A program made the position numbers and the translations under genes. From Salticus scenicus (taxonomy: Eukaryota; Arthropoda; Arachnida; Araneae; Salticidae), in NCBI GenBank assembly GCA_963930645.1, contig OZ005652.1:316429152-316493151 (forward strand): a stretch of 64,000 nt of DNA, read 5' to 3'. Positions 1 to 13,540 of this stretch are shown here, piece by piece; the first letter of the stretch is position 1, and every line of letters starts with the position of its first letter. The notes beneath the pieces are model-generated. The model ran no database searches, was not told where the DNA came from, and saw only the letters and a list, made by a program, of their open reading frames with translations.

Positions 1-700
1 CCGATGTATATACACTTTGGCAGAGCAAAACTGTTCTCTCCTTTGTAACATACCGCAAATTTCGTATTTACCTATTCTTTTTATTGTTATGTTACCACAA
101 TATTATGTTTCCTCTATTGTGAAACTCTATATTTAGAAACGTAAATGCATGGGATCTTCAGGTTTGTATTTATTTTTGTTACAAATCTACGGTTATTCAG
201 GAGTGGCTGGTGTTTGTACCTGACCGTAACACAATCTGAATCTTTTGCATTCATTTTTATTATCATTTATTCTAATTTTGCCGGAAGGTAGAAAGAAAAA
301 AAAATCCCTCGACGTCTAGCAGAAAGATAGTAGATAATAACAGCAGATGATCTGAACTTGGCCCGCATTGAAGCAGCCGGTAGATGGCGCGAGAAAATGT
401 GTGCCACATTCATCTGCAGGTGGGTCGTGTTGTGTTGTTCCGTACTTGCGGAAGAACGGAACAGGGGAAAACAAAAACGCTTTCTTGAATGATCTATATT
501 TAGATTCCATCTTCTACTAAGAATGAAATCTTGAGAGCACTGGGTCATGCGTTCGGAAAGATTAAGAAGAGTGAATTGCGTCTCGTGACTATAATCGAAA
601 ACCATGCAGAAAAGCTTTCTTTCCACGATTACCAACTCAGTGCGTGGGATTCTCAACATTACTTCTTGACCATGAAATTTCATAAAGAAAAGTAATACTT
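1..700. other. GC-richer patch with an unassigned 138-codon open frame
   Basis: This patch is less AT-rich than the next several kilobases and holds the longest open frame of the window (minus strand 683 to 267, 138 codons). I do not recognise the product: the translation has no domain, signal peptide or repeat I can name, and its C-terminal part runs into a run of A/T-rich codons. On the plus strand a donor-like CAG/GTGGGT occurs near 417-425. It could be a 5' exon or promoter of a gene outside the window, or chance. Codon use gives no support either way. Confidence 0.2.
377..390 (+). promoter_or_regulatory. CTCF-core-like motif
   Basis: The sequence CCGGTAGATGGCGC matches 13 of 14 positions of the bilaterian CTCF core CCASYAGRKGGCRS (position 3 is G instead of A). 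It lies in the GC-richer patch at the left end of the window. The octamer AGATGGCG recurs at 13039, 34770, 49466 and, inverted, 60305. Binding is inferred from motif similarity only. Confidence 0.3.
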
Positions 701-804
701 TAATTGTAGCAGGTTATCTTCAAAATTTCGTAGGGTTAGAATTAAGGTTAAGATTAGAGTTAGAATTTAAAAAAAAAAAAAAATAGCAACTTCCCAAAAA
801 ATAA

Positions 805-835
<31 letters not shown>

Positions 836-2300
836 CGATTTTATTCCTATAACGAAAAGGTTTATTTTATTAATTTTCAGGTAGATAAATACTTAGAGGT
901 GAAAAACTAAGCGCTTTTTTTTTTTTTTACGGCTATAAAACTATTATTCCTATTTAATTTAAAGGATTTTAGACAAATCAAGAAATCTAATTTATTTATA
1001 ATATAAAGTTTTCATTTCCACTCATGTTTAGGGATAACAAACATGATTTCCTGACTGTAAGATTTTTTAAAGACTTTTTCATTTTTCAAGCTTTGAATTT
1101 CTGACTCAGAACATGTGTTCGTTTAACTTATCAGAGCTCAGTATAAAAAAATACAAACATATGAGAAAGATGTTAATTTTCTTATTTAAAATAATAACAA
1201 TAGTAATAACATGTTGAAGAAAATTTAGGAACAGAAGACAAATTTAGGCTGTTAATTTATCATATATATCTGAATTTTAAAAAATACTTATAAATAAACA
1301 AACATAAGACTTATAAATAAACAAACGTAAATAATTTTGCATAAATATACTAACATAAATAAATTTTATTTTAGACTTTCTTTGTGTGCAAATCATCCCA
1401 AAAACTGTTTATTCTATTAAATCAGGTTGCCACTTCAAAATTATATTGCAATGAATGAGTAAAATAAGAAAGAAGATATATTTGCTGATTTAAAAAATAA
1501 TCATATAACAGACGTATATTTTCAAATTCCAACAATTTTACAGATTTTTGAAATATAAATTTGGCATGATTTTTTCCCGCTTATTTTCCCTTTCATTTCA
1601 ATGATATAAGCATATATTATTTTCTGACTATGTAATTACAATGCATGTTAGAACAAATGATGTAAAAAGACTTCACTTCCTTTACATTTAATTATATAAA
1701 AGACTTCTCTATATGATCCTCATTCAGAATCTCCCAATATTTCTCGATCTTCAGAAGACCTGAATATAACAGTGTGTTCCTTTCAGTTTGTGCCTTTCTC
1801 AAACCGAACAATTCAGCATCAATAGCTTGAATATACAATGTTGTGTATATCCGAACCAATTAATGGGTAGAAAAATATTTTTTATAAAAAAATAATAAAT
1901 AAGTAATAAGTAATAACTTAGAATACATTTTATCCAGATATTTCGATTGAAGCATAGTAAAAATTAAAACTTTATAATTCCCTTACGTATAAATCTCACT
2001 CTTTAAGTCTAGACTTTTGGATTAAAGATGCTTTTACGACAAGCGTTCAAGCATTAAAATAATAATAATAACAATAATATCTCATATGTATGTTTTTTTT
2101 TGTTTTTTTTTTTTACAACCTGAATACTCTCAACTATAAATGGACACATTATATGTTAGTGTGTGATACATTTTATTAAAACAATGAAATTTTTTAGTTT
2201 AGTTAAATATTGAATCATTGCATTTTTCTCTTTTCTTATCTTATTATTATTGCTATATTTTAAAAGAAAATGATATAGGTTTTTTAGAAAAAGTATAAGT
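700..2300. other. AT-rich low-complexity DNA, no gene seen
   Basis: The stretch holds poly(A) near 769-782, poly(T) of about 28 nt at 808-835 and shorter T runs at 915-930 and 2093-2115. It also holds scattered AAATA and ATAAT repeats. No open frame of interest, RNA gene or transposon end was recognised. Confidence 0.7.
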
Positions 2301-2350
2301 GTTACTCAAGAATTTTTTTTTTTTTTTTTTGCGTGTGTGTGTGCGTGTGC

Positions 2351-2644
2351 ATGCGTGCATGTTATGAAGCTGCAATCGATGAAGCAGAATACGCAATTGA
2401 GAAATTTATGGCATCAAGAAAAGTTACAAACAAAAATACTTTGGTAAAAGGGAAGAATATAGGTGGAGAGGTGTAATTGACCTTATATAAGAAGTTACGC
2501 AACGTCAAGGCCATATAACACCCATCCTGCAGAAGGTACAGTCACGTGCGTCAAGTGTCACGTGAGCATGTTAATACCAAAAGCAATAAAAACCTACTTT
2601 CTAAGATGCAATCTAATAGCCCTTAAAAAAAAAAAAAAAAAAAA
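2351..2644 (+). pseudogene. possible processed-pseudogene tail (short frame, AATAAA, poly A)
   Basis: A 41-codon frame starts at ATG 2351 and ends at TAA 2474-2476. It encodes a charged, alanine- and glutamate-rich peptide (starting MRACYEAAIDEAEY) that looks more protein-like than neighbouring frames. It is followed by about 110 nt of more complex sequence, an AATAAA signal at 2585-2590 and a 21-nt poly(A) tract from 2625. That order (3' coding end, 3' UTR, signal, A tail) is what a retroposed cDNA leaves. The 34-nt gap from AATAAA to the A tract is slightly long, and no flanking duplication was found. I do not recognise the protein. It could also be a terminal exon, because poly(T) and (GT)n precede it at 2309-2350. 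Confidence 0.3.
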
Positions 2645-3036
2645 TGAATGAAAGAAAGAAAAGTACATTATTTTTGTTGTTTCAACGTTAAAACAAATAT
2701 CATGATAAAAACAAATAACTGTATTTTTGAATAATTTAAATGCTATTTAAGTCATGTTTATATGCATGTTCATTATTATTTATCAATTTATTTCGTGACA
2801 AAAGACAGGAGAACAGGTAAATCACAATTTTTCAGTTTAAACTGAACGTTATAATTATAATTATTATTATTTGTTTATTTGTTTTTATTTTATTTTATTT
2901 TATTTACTTATTTATTTTTTGTAACTTATTGTTTTAGAATTACAAAAACTTGCACATATCTACACTGAAATATTACAATATTAAATATATTAAAACTTCT
3001 CGAAAACTATTTGAATTTAACAAAATAATTCAAAGC

Positions 3037-3072
<36 letters not shown>

Positions 3073-3780
3073 TTAGTGTTGCCTGCTAATTAAATTAATT
3101 TTTGTTCTCTTGATTTTACATTACTATGATTTTAAAAAAACATATTTGCGGATTCGTTGGTAAGTTGAATTTTTTTTTTTTTTTTTAATATTTTTACATT
3201 TAAAGGATAAAACTTCGCAAAAAATGTCAGCATTCAAATGTTTTCTTTTCTTTCATATCTTTCCTTTCCTTTTTTTTTTTTTTTTCCTCCTTAATTAACT
3301 TATCTGAGAATCCGTAAAGTAGTATCCGAATATTTTTAGAATTTAAACTACAATAATGTAAATTCTAAGAAGAAAAATTAAAAATTATAATTAGTTAGTG
3401 GCAAACATTTCTTAAATATTTAAAGCGTTTGAAATTTGTTTTATTAAATTAAAATAGAAGAAATTTTTGTATACTTTATATTATTATGTTTCAATGCACG
3501 TGTAAACAAATTTTCATATCTCTAAGACATTAACTTAGAATACAGATTAATAACTTCCTACATCTCTTTTATAATGAACATCAGAATATTTCACTTGATT
3601 TAGTGTTCACAGATGAAGCAATTTAAAAAGGATATAATAAAGAAATTGCTATATATATCCTTTAGCATTCTAATTTTAAATTATAACAACTAGTAAAAAC
3701 AGAATTTTTGAGGTATAGTTGCATTTTTAAAAATTTAGAAAATCCTTCAAAATCAGAAGAAACAATTATTACCATGTTTC
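2645..3780. other. AT-rich low-complexity DNA
   Basis: It holds TTTAT repeats near 2875-2920, an (ATT)n microsatellite at 3040-3074 and poly(T) tracts at 3171-3186 and 3270-3286. No gene or transposon end was seen. Confidence 0.7.
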
Positions 3781-3781
3781 T

Positions 3782-4320
3782 ATTAACTTCGATTCTTGTT
3801 TGTTTGTTTGTTTGTCCAGTACAAATCGTGCAATCGATTTTTAACTAACTTCTCGACTAGCTAGACATTTGAAACTTTCAGAATAGCTCAGAAGACGGTA
3901 ACAATGCATTTTTTAAATACTTTTTACCACTGTTTCGGATCACCGTTGCCTTCAGTAGCGTTTATATAATTCAACAGAAAATTTATTTAAGTAACTTCTC
4001 GACTAGTTAGATATTTGAAACTTTTAGAATAGCTAAAAATACGATAACAATGCTTTTATTTTAATACTTTTAGCCAATTGTTTTTGGTCCCCACTACCTT
4101 CGGTAGCGTTTATGTGATTCAACAATCATATAACTTCCCGACTAGCTAGACATTTGAAACTTTCAGAATAGCTCAATACACGGTGACACGGCATTTTTTA
4201 AAAGTACTTTTAACCAATTATTTCGGGTTCCCTCTGCCTTCGGTAGCGTTTATATGATTCAACAGAAAGTTTAAAAGCATGGTATATAAAAAGTTCTTTT
4301 TATCTTGTAACTATTTTGAT
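3782..4320 (+). repeat. array A, three tandem ~145-bp units (copy 1)
   Basis: Three units each contain a GACTAGCTAGACATTTGAAA-type box (3855, 4001, 4140; spacing 146 and 139), then CTTTCAGAATAGCTC, then GCCTTCGGTAGCG, then ATTCAACAGAAA. The array is preceded by CTTCGATTCTTG plus (TTTG)n and ends before CATGGTATATAAAAAGTTC. The same units and both flanks recur at 16.66-17.0 kb and, on the opposite strand, at 37.4-37.87 kb. It is therefore a dispersed element with internal tandem repeats rather than a local satellite. No coding capacity. Confidence 0.85.
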
Positions 4321-4329
4321 ATTAAAGCA

Positions 4330-6814
4330 AAATTCAAACTTTTTTGTTTTTTTAATTCATTTATTCCAAAGCCTTCCTTTAACTCTCAAACACATGTTTA
4401 AATTACTTAATCTGTACAAATAAAGTATTCAAGCCTTTTCATTATCAAAAATTTTTGATCTGCTTCAAGAAAAGAAGGTTATATCATTCGACATTATCAA
4501 TACTTGCAAGAATATAGATTTCGGATGTAAATTTCGGTATAAGATTTTGGGTGTAAATATGTTTCGAATTCTATAATTTGATTTTTGCACAGTATATTAA
4601 AATATCTTTAAACATATTGTTTTTAAACTTTGATTTATTATAAAATTTATTTTTCATTTTATCAAATTTTGATATATTATTGCTAATATTTAAAGTATTG
4701 TAATTTTCTTAAATTATAATCATTCGAAATATATTCGAATGTGTTTGTTAATTTCTGGAAATATATATAATATATAGCTATAATATAAAAAATTGCATAA
4801 TTAAAAGCATTTGAATTTGTTTACAATTTGTTTTTAAAACAATTATATGGTTTAATTATTTTGGGAAAAGTGTTTGTAAAAATTTATACTCAGAATGAAT
4901 GCACATTTATTATATTTTGAAATAAATATTAAATAAATATTATTTAATAACCCACTTTTTAGGTTGCTGTGTAGCATCTGTTTCAAAAAAACACCTCATG
5001 AATATATTTTTAAAATAATTTATTCACCGTTTTAGATTTTTGCATGCCGGGATGTTTTTGGGGAAATCAGGTAAAACCTACGAAAAACCATCTGTTGCCA
5101 TTTATTCATAATTTAAGACATAACCTTACGTGGCCAACATCCTTTTAAAAATTATTAAATAAGTATTGCCAAGCAAACGGTAATTGCTCTCCGGAAGCTA
5201 GCCTGATGTGAACTTGACCCAACTTGTAAACTCACTTGCTTTATTTTTTAACCAGATAACGCAACTTTTTTTTTTCATCACTTTTTTTTTTTTTTATAAA
5301 TCTGGTTTTGTACTCTGCTCTTTCTTTCTTGTGCTATGAAAGGAAAACAGGGGTCTGAATATAAAAGCAGAGCTTTCGCATAAGAGCAAGTGAATTTTTT
5401 GTTGAGTTTTTCTTACGCTTTTGATTCTTCTGAATAATATTGGATGCAAAAAAAAGCCCCACACTTTCAAATTTTAGTTCCGTGTTCCGGGTTTTCTGCA
5501 GTCCCGTTAGTTTCATAACCGATATTTTGCTCCCCATATTTTTCGATGGCAGGTGAGAATTCTTTTGTAGTCATTTTTTGAGTCAGTAGGAACAAAATAT
5601 AGAGGTTAGGTTTTCTGGCCAATGCACACATGCAGTGACGTCATTTAATCCATTCATTATGAAGAGCCTATAATGTTTTCTAAGTAGCAGGAGAAAATTA
5701 AATAAAATAAACAAATACCGATAAAGAATTTTGGATGAAATGTGCATACTTATATTTGTGTACATTTTTTTGTATATAAATTGAAAAAATAATTTAAATT
5801 AAAATGTATATAAATTGATAGAACAGAAATAATTGGCTCATTCTAATTTGTAATAATCATCCCTTTCTGTTCTAAATTTATTTCAGTTTAACTAAATTAT
5901 AAAATACTTATTTAATCACCATAATATAATTAGTGTTTTGTCAATTAATTTATTTTTTAAAAATAATATCTGATATGCTGAATTTAATAACTCGCTCTTA
6001 ACAATAAAAATAAATTTATTATTAAAGTATTTCCCTCTGTTCTCTGTCTAATTTTGAAGCAAAGAACTTCGTTCTGAAAACATGATGAGATTATTTTACA
6101 TGGAATACGCAGTTATTATCTTTACGTTAAAGAACTGCATCAAATTTTCTAAAACTTTTAACGCCAAAATTATTATCTTTATTATTGTTATTATTATTTT
6201 ATAAGAAATAATACCTTTCTGAAACAAAAATCGTAGAGCTAAAAATTAAATTTTAAAAGAATATTGTTTCGAATTTTAAAATTATAATGTTTATTAATAA
6301 TAAATATATTAATTATAATATTTATTAATTATAATGTTTATTATAATATTTATAAATGTACACGCAACTAAAAGTCAGTGTATTGTATTGATTATAAGAT
6401 TTAAAATACTTTAGAGTTTTTATCAAATGAAAGTTATAGTTCTTAGTAACACATAGTACTTCATTTCTTAAACTGATTGTCAAAAGATAGCAGATATATT
6501 AATGTATCTACAAATTTTGCCGTTTTCTATCATCATATTTCCTTTAAAAAATATAATATATATATATATATATATTTGTATAAACTTTCAACTTCACTAG
6601 TTGCCAAATTGGCAGTGGTGAATTATTCATCTGTTTATTTTTCGTTCTAATTCTTATTTATTATTCTCATAATACATACATATATGCATATTATAAATTT
6701 CTGGTTTCCTGCTGCACCCGTGTCTATATATTTTTCATGATGAAAATGAAGACTAGTACTTGAAACAATTGATTCTTATTTACACATTTTGTGTGTTTGC
6801 TTACAAACCTCTTT

Positions 6815-6846
<32 letters not shown>

Positions 6847-8560
6847 GTACCGAGTTTTTAAAATTTTCTATGCGTGTATATTTTTAAGGAATACTTGTAA
6901 CCTCTTTTAAAAATTCGGGAATGTGCTAACTATTAGGTATAATAATCAGTAACTGTTTAAATCTCTCGTAGTTTGAAAATTTAGATTTCTTTATTATAAT
7001 TATGGCAGTCACGCAAATCTTAGAGATAAGCAATTTTAACAGGAAGCAATAACCCCTCACCCCTTTCTGTTGGAAAATCTTCTTTTAGTCTTTCTATATC
7101 ACGTTAAATTGTATTAATATTTTTTCACTCCTAACAATTGCACATAAAGTTTTTTTTATTTATTTATTTTATCTAATCAGGCTTGCTATATGAAAAATGT
7201 AATTATCCTATTAGCCAAACATCTATCAAAGACCATAATTTATTTTTATTTGAAATAGTGAGGAATAATAATGATGTTATTATTTAAAAAAAAAAAAAAA
7301 AGCAAATATTTAAGTGTACGTGAAGAACAACTGTAAAAGCTTCTATTTTTAGCAAATATCATCGTATTTTTCCCTCCAAGCTTATGTGTACTAAGTCATG
7401 AAGAACAGGCATATATACGCAAAAGCAACGGTATATAAAGTGCTCTCTGATGCCACGTCCCTGAAAAAAAAAAAAAAAAAAAAAAAACTTTATTTAATTA
7501 TAGTCAGTTATATATCTAACAAACTTAAATCTGTCTCGATTTTATTAAAGACATTATTATTTATCTTAAATATTCTGTTGATCGTGATTCAAATATTGTT
7601 TATAGAAAGCAGGTAACATTTTTATTTATACCTCATTGTACTTGACTTTGATTATTTCCCCTAACCTCAAAAAAGCGACTGGAATTACACATTGTTAACC
7701 CTTTTTTTAAAAAAAGAATTTTATAATTATTATTATATTAATAAAACTCTTTTATTAGAAATAAATCGTCATTACCAGAAACACAACTCTTTATATCGTA
7801 TTCAATAATATAATTTAAAGCTAATTTAATAAAAGAGATAATAACCATTTGCTTTGTTAGATAACACATTATAAAACTAGCAACATTGACCTTCTCTGAA
7901 CTGAATCACAACTTTAATTTTTAGATCATTTTTTATTATTATTATTATTTTGTGTAACTGCACAATCAGCAATAAAAAATTCCAAAACAATCAATGAACA
8001 GAAAAGGTTTTATTTTGAATAAATTGAAAACCATATACATATAGAAATCTCTAATCATTTCCCTTTTCCTTTTTTTTTTTTTTTTTTTCTATGCAAACTG
8101 ACCCGTTTACTAAGCGGATGCATGTCATTTTTCAAGCAAAAAGAGTCAGTCCAGTTAGAATCTAGGCGCTTTCATTTGTAAACTTGTATGCCAACGTTTT
8201 TGGCCTATTTTTGGCATTTTCTTTTCGTCGGAGCTTTTGAAATATGTATTTATACAACTGTCGTTTATATGTTTATGAATTTTGAAGAAGTTTTTATTCC
8301 AGTCATCTAAGTCGGTCTAGTTTAGAACTTTGCATGCAAATGGGTCTATGATAAATTTTATTTCTCTATTTTTCTCCTACCTTTTTCTTTATTTTTTCTA
8401 CATGCATTGGGTACGTCAGATTTAAAGTTATTCTTCCTATTTTTGGATGCTAAAATAGTTTTAACATTCCAAAATAGTAAATTTTAATTTTAAAAAAAAT
8501 TAAATAATCTATATAATATTTCTTTAACGTGGACCAGTTTCAATTATTTTTTGTCGAAAC
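4330..8560. other. AT-rich DNA, no gene recognised
   Basis: It contains poly(T) tracts at 5283-5296, 6819-6846 and 8070-8089, poly(A) at 7285-7300 and 7464-7487, and (AT)n near 6560-6575. Slightly richer patches at 5040-5560 and 8090-8350 have no recognisable coding content. The open frames here are short and made of A/T-rich codons. Confidence 0.65.
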
Positions 8561-8568
8561 GATACGAT

Positions 8569-8650
<82 letters not shown>
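8569..8650. repeat. (AC)n(AT)n microsatellite
   Basis: About six AC units are followed by about 35 AT units, one of the longest dinucleotide tracts in the window. Confidence 0.95.
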
Positions 8651-8651
<1 letters not shown>

Positions 8652-9306
8652 AAAATTAATAAAAAGTCATCCTTAACATGATGACAAAAATTTAAAAGTC
8701 GTCGTGGGAGACCTATATTAAAATTGTACTGCCTGTGGAAGTATGAAAATCGGGTCGTGAAAAATAAATTTCATTTGGAAACCTTTCTTTGAATGATTTT
8801 GGTTTCACTATTGTACAACATTAATTTAGTTTTATTAATAATTTGGCTTCTGGTAAATTAAAATTTTAATTGGGTGGTGAAATTTGTGTAACACTTATGA
8901 GTTTCAAATTTTAAAGGTAAATAAGAAAAGAAATAACATGCGAATATTTCACACAGGTTTGCTAGTAATGTAATATTGCTAACACTAAAAAAAAAAAAAA
9001 AATCACACAATAAAAAAAATAATTAATGGATTAATTTTAAGAATAAATTAGCTGTTAAGAAGATAGCTTATAGGTTACAAAATCTGTTTTGTAATTTTTT
9101 TTTTTTTTTTTTTTTCGTTAATTTTCTGTCATCATGTTTCCCTCATACTTTTCATTAACTTTCTTCATTTGAACGATGTATACATTCTCTTGTTAAATTT
9201 AGCATTGTAGTCCAGGATAATTACTCATCGTTGAAAAATAAAATGAAGTAAAAGAAGATGAAATAATGATAAGTTTTGGCTACTCTAAATAAACAATTTT
9301 TATTTT

Positions 9307-9346
<40 letters not shown>

Positions 9347-12300
9347 AGAAGAATTAGAAATTTCTAAACTTATATTCTCAGATTTTTATCTTTATTTATT
9401 TATTTAAGGCCTAATTTTGTTTTGAGATACAATGTATCTCCATTATATGCTGTTAAAAATTTCAGATAACAAGTTTTAACAAATTCCTAATCTAATGAAT
9501 TAATAAATTATAATTAATAAATCATAATTAATAAATGAAGATGTTGAAAAAATATTTTATATATGCATTTTAATGACTAATATTAATTTTATTAATTATT
9601 GAGAATATATTTGTGACTTAGTATGATTTTTCTAAAGTAGAAACATTCACTTCAATTTTTTTTATTAACAATTTAAATAATAAAAGTTTATAGAAATACA
9701 GAATAAATATTGAGAACATCGATTAGTTATTATTAAATAAGAATTATTCTGAATTTACAAAGATTCTGAATAAATATTTCAGTAAATTTGAAGGAATTTT
9801 TTACTGTGTACAAATTTCAAAAGACGAACAATAGATATTTCTGTGATTCTTGCAAACCGAACAACTTATAAAGTAGATTTCTCTGACGTAAAATTTTACA
9901 TTTATTTATGGAATATAAGTATCTTAATTTATATTTTGTAAAGTAAAAATATGAGAATTACAAAACTGAGATAATGTTTGTGTCAGTAAGTAGTATATGG
10001 ATACATTTTTTATTAGATAAGACTCTAATTGTTGCAAAGAAAAGTATGGAAAGCCTTCTAACTACAGAAGGTTAAAACTATAATTAATTTTAATTCTAAG
10101 ACTTGTGCATATATCAATAATAAAGAAAAGAAAAAAAAATCAGCTTCATGAATTTTTTTTGGAAAGCTTTATATTTTCAAGGATACTGAATTTAGAATTG
10201 ACCTTCATGACTGTCATCTCGTACTTCTCCACATTTTAAAATGATAGAGGTTTTACAATGAAAAAATCACTAATTTTATAACATTTAACAAAGCATATTC
10301 TTTATCATAATTAAATAAGCAATTCCTTAAAGATATATTTAATATTCTATGTTGACACTCAAACCCTTATTATTATTATTATTATTATTATTTTATGTTT
10401 CTCCAAATGCACTTTCGCTCGCTTTCACCCTTTCTACTACCCCTTAGACATCCTGTTTTTCATTTGTTACTATTTTATTGATTAACACTTATAAATATTG
10501 TTGTTTTAAAGTAAGAAATAATTACTGAATATGGTTTTTATAATTAACAGTACGATATCGGCATGTTTTCACTCAAAATTAAGCTAAAAAATAAAATGTA
10601 TTTTGAAAAAAAAAGAAAAGAAAGAAAAAGCGTGATAGATTTTTATTTGTTTATTTATTTATTTAGTTTTTAATTTTAATGAGTAAAAATCTATAAGAAA
10701 CAATTTTAAAAAATCCTATACTTTTTTTTAGTTGCAGACTAATAATAATGTGTAATAAATAATCGTGAGATTCATACATTAATCCTTTTATTTATTATTT
10801 TATTTATAATTTATTTATTTATATATTTTATTTTATCTTTTCATTTATTAAAATAGTAGCATATGTATGCTAAAATTTTTGTATGAATATAGTATGTATC
10901 GCTTAACCAAAAACAATAATTCACCTGTTGTTTCAAAATATTTTCTATTAATTTCCCAGAACTGAATATTTCCCAACTGTGAAAATTACAGTAAGAAAGT
11001 GTGTTATTGTATTATTAATTAAGTCACATTTTTTTTATTTTGAAAAATATAAAGAAAATTACGTAAAGGTGTTTTAAAATTAGAAAGTTAAAATTTGAAA
11101 TAATTTTGATTTCTAAGTTTTCACTCATTAATTATTTCAAAGGATATAATGAAACACGAAATTTTTTAACGATTACTAAATACTTTACTATTGATTAAAA
11201 AATTATGGTAAAATTTAATATACGAATATTTGAAACATTTGTAAACTGAATTCAACATTTTTTTTAATATATATATATAATTCAAAAATTTTTATATTCA
11301 TAAAATTCAAACTACTTCACATCACAAAACTTTGAATTTTCCAAAAGTGAGGCATTTACGCTTTATTAAATAGTATACATTTCCGCTGGAAATTAACGAA
11401 ATAAGATTATTGTTCTTGAAAATATAGATAAAAATTTTATAAATAATTTTTATCATTAGAGGGTTAAAACGTTTAATCATAAATTTTATATTAGTTATTT
11501 GAATGACACAACAGTTATTATACTTCAGCAACTATTGAAAAAAACATATAAGAATACAGTAAAAAAATATATAGAAACAATTATGAAACAAATGCACTGA
11601 TTTCATGAAATTAAAATTTCACTTCATAAAGCTGCACGAATTAAAAAATTGAAACATTCATACATGAGTCAATAATCAGAACGTATCTTCAAAAATTCAC
11701 CATTAAATTGGAGTATGCAAATACAATAAAACATAAAAATCGTTTATTAATTCTAAAACCTATGGTTCTACAATGACTTAAAATTTAGCATCTGGGCATA
11801 AAAGAGAGCATAGTGCAAGAATATTTTGTAAAACATTTTTATTTTTGTTAAAAAATTTAAACACAAATTAAATTTTAATACGTTCTAAATATATTACTTC
11901 TATAATTAATTCAAAAATACAATTAAAAAATGAACTTCATTACAAATTTCTTAATGCTGGTATGATTTTTATGCTAACTTCTTGTACAGAATTCATAGTT
12001 ATTAAAAATTTATTCTTACAATGTATAAATTTTTAAGCTTGTTCAGGTCGTTTTTAGCTAATTAGTTTCTAATTTTCACTGTGAAAAAACATACAATCTG
12101 ATTATGTAAAACAATTCATTACAGTATTATCTACTGATTTATTACAGATAAAAGTTCAAAATGGACATAAAAAATTATTAGCAATTTTTGCGGGGAAAAG
12201 TAACCAAAACCTTTTCTTGGGTGAAAATAAATTTTTTAAAGTGGTGGGGGCAAAATATTTACAGGAAATAAATGACTCTAAATAATATGTAAGCTGTTGG

Positions 12301-12410
12301 TTTGATTGGTATGTATGCATGGTTTGGTTAGTATGTATGCTGGTGGTTTCAAAGTAAACAGTGTTTTTAATTTATCCATACCACAGAACCTCCGCACGTA
12401 AAACCACAAT
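8651..12410. other. AT-rich DNA, no gene recognised
   Basis: It contains poly(A) of about 34 nt at 9310-9343, shorter A/T runs at 8986-9001 and 9097-9115, and an (ATT)n tract at 10370-10393. TTTA-type simple repeats lie near 10650 and 10800-10860. Nothing resembling an exon, RNA gene or transposon end was seen. Confidence 0.65.
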
Positions 12411-12421
12411 ACCATCTAGAT

Positions 12422-12866
12422 CAGGCATGTCCAACACAAAACACGTGGTGGGCCGCATTTGAAATCTGTTTTATTCAGGCGAGCCGCACTGTATGTATAT
12501 ATGTGTAGGTTTATATATGTTTGTGAATATAAGAATCATATATATATATACTTTTTTCGGGAGATAGCAAGGACAGGGGGAAGATTTGGTGCAGAATACA
12601 TTAATTTAAATTATTTTCATTCATAAATTTACAATTGAATCATGAAAAATTTATGACAAAAGAGAAAAAACTTTAATAAAAAAAGTGAAATAGTAATGTG
12701 TAATTCTGTAGCGACCATAATCGTTGAAAAGTATTTTCACTTCGAAAAGTCAGAACAAATTTATTAATTTTTAATTTGTTAACCAAAGTTGTCAAACTTA
12801 AAATAGCGTTAGTCTCCTCACGAGCCGCAAAAATCAACATGGCGGGTCGCGGGTTAGCCACACCTG
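12422..12866. mobile_element. hAT-like miniature transposon
   Basis: The left end CAGGCATGTCCAAC and the right end (GTTAGCCACACCTG, reverse complement CAGGTGTGGCTAAC) agree at 11 of 14 positions. Both are followed inward by the GGCCGC/GAGCCGC boxes common near the ends of hAT families. The left flank ATCTAGAT (12414-12421) fits the known hAT target preference NTCTAGAN, and ATCTAGAT recurs at 12874-12881, seven bases beyond the inverted repeat. The true right end may therefore be 12873, or the target copy has been altered. It is about 445 bp long with no transposase, so it would be a non-autonomous member. Confidence 0.7.
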
Positions 12867-12904
12867 ATCTGTGATCTAGATGAATCTCAAATATCAAAAC
12901 TAGA

Positions 12905-13540
12905 ATGCGTATTTTCGTTAACAATATTCGTAAGAGCTTGATATTGCATAAAAAAAGAGATCTTCATTTATTCGCTTTTACTCTCCTCGAACTTTCTCAT
13001 GATGCCCACTTTGAACTGGAATACGAAAGAGTTACCGGAGATGGCGTCATTTCCATCTTCTTTTTTCCACACCTGGTAGAAATCACTCGCACACGATTTC
13101 CTTTTCATATTCTCATTTTCGATTTTCTAGGCCAGACAGATCGCGTCCAGGGTCAGGAATTATGTCTGACAAACGGGGACGCTACCATACCAATCCTTTA
13201 TGTCCCACTGCGGAAACGGTGACGAACACGAGAGTAACCTAGATCTGAATTCGAAAAAGTTATTTTTAGAAAAACTGATCATCATCTGCCTTTGGGGCAG
13301 GGTTGGAAGTGAAGTGAATGGTGATAGTGCGTGGTTTTTGCGTAAATGAGACAGAATAATAACATCTCCTTAAACATTCGAATGAAGAAACACAATACGG
13401 GTTTCGATTTGGAACGAGAGGAAACCTATTCAACTGGAGTTATGTTTTGGAAACAAAGGATAGAAAAGTGAAGCCGTTCTAGATGAAATGAATGTTCACC
13501 ATGATTTGATTCAGTGGTCGATCGATGCCAACTAAAAGTG
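12905..13540. other. GC-richer patch with an unassigned 105-codon frame
   Basis: The plus frame 12905-13222 and about 300 bp after it have distinctly higher GC and complexity than the surroundings. They contain ACCGGAGATGGCGTC at 13034-13048. The peptide is hydrophobic in its second half and I recognise no family. This could be an exon or part of an older transposon next to the hAT miniature. Confidence 0.2.

Noticed and set aside
12905..13222. 105-codon frame as a gene
   Set aside because: No recognisable domain, no splice or promoter context, and it starts just beside a transposon. Left as an unassigned patch.
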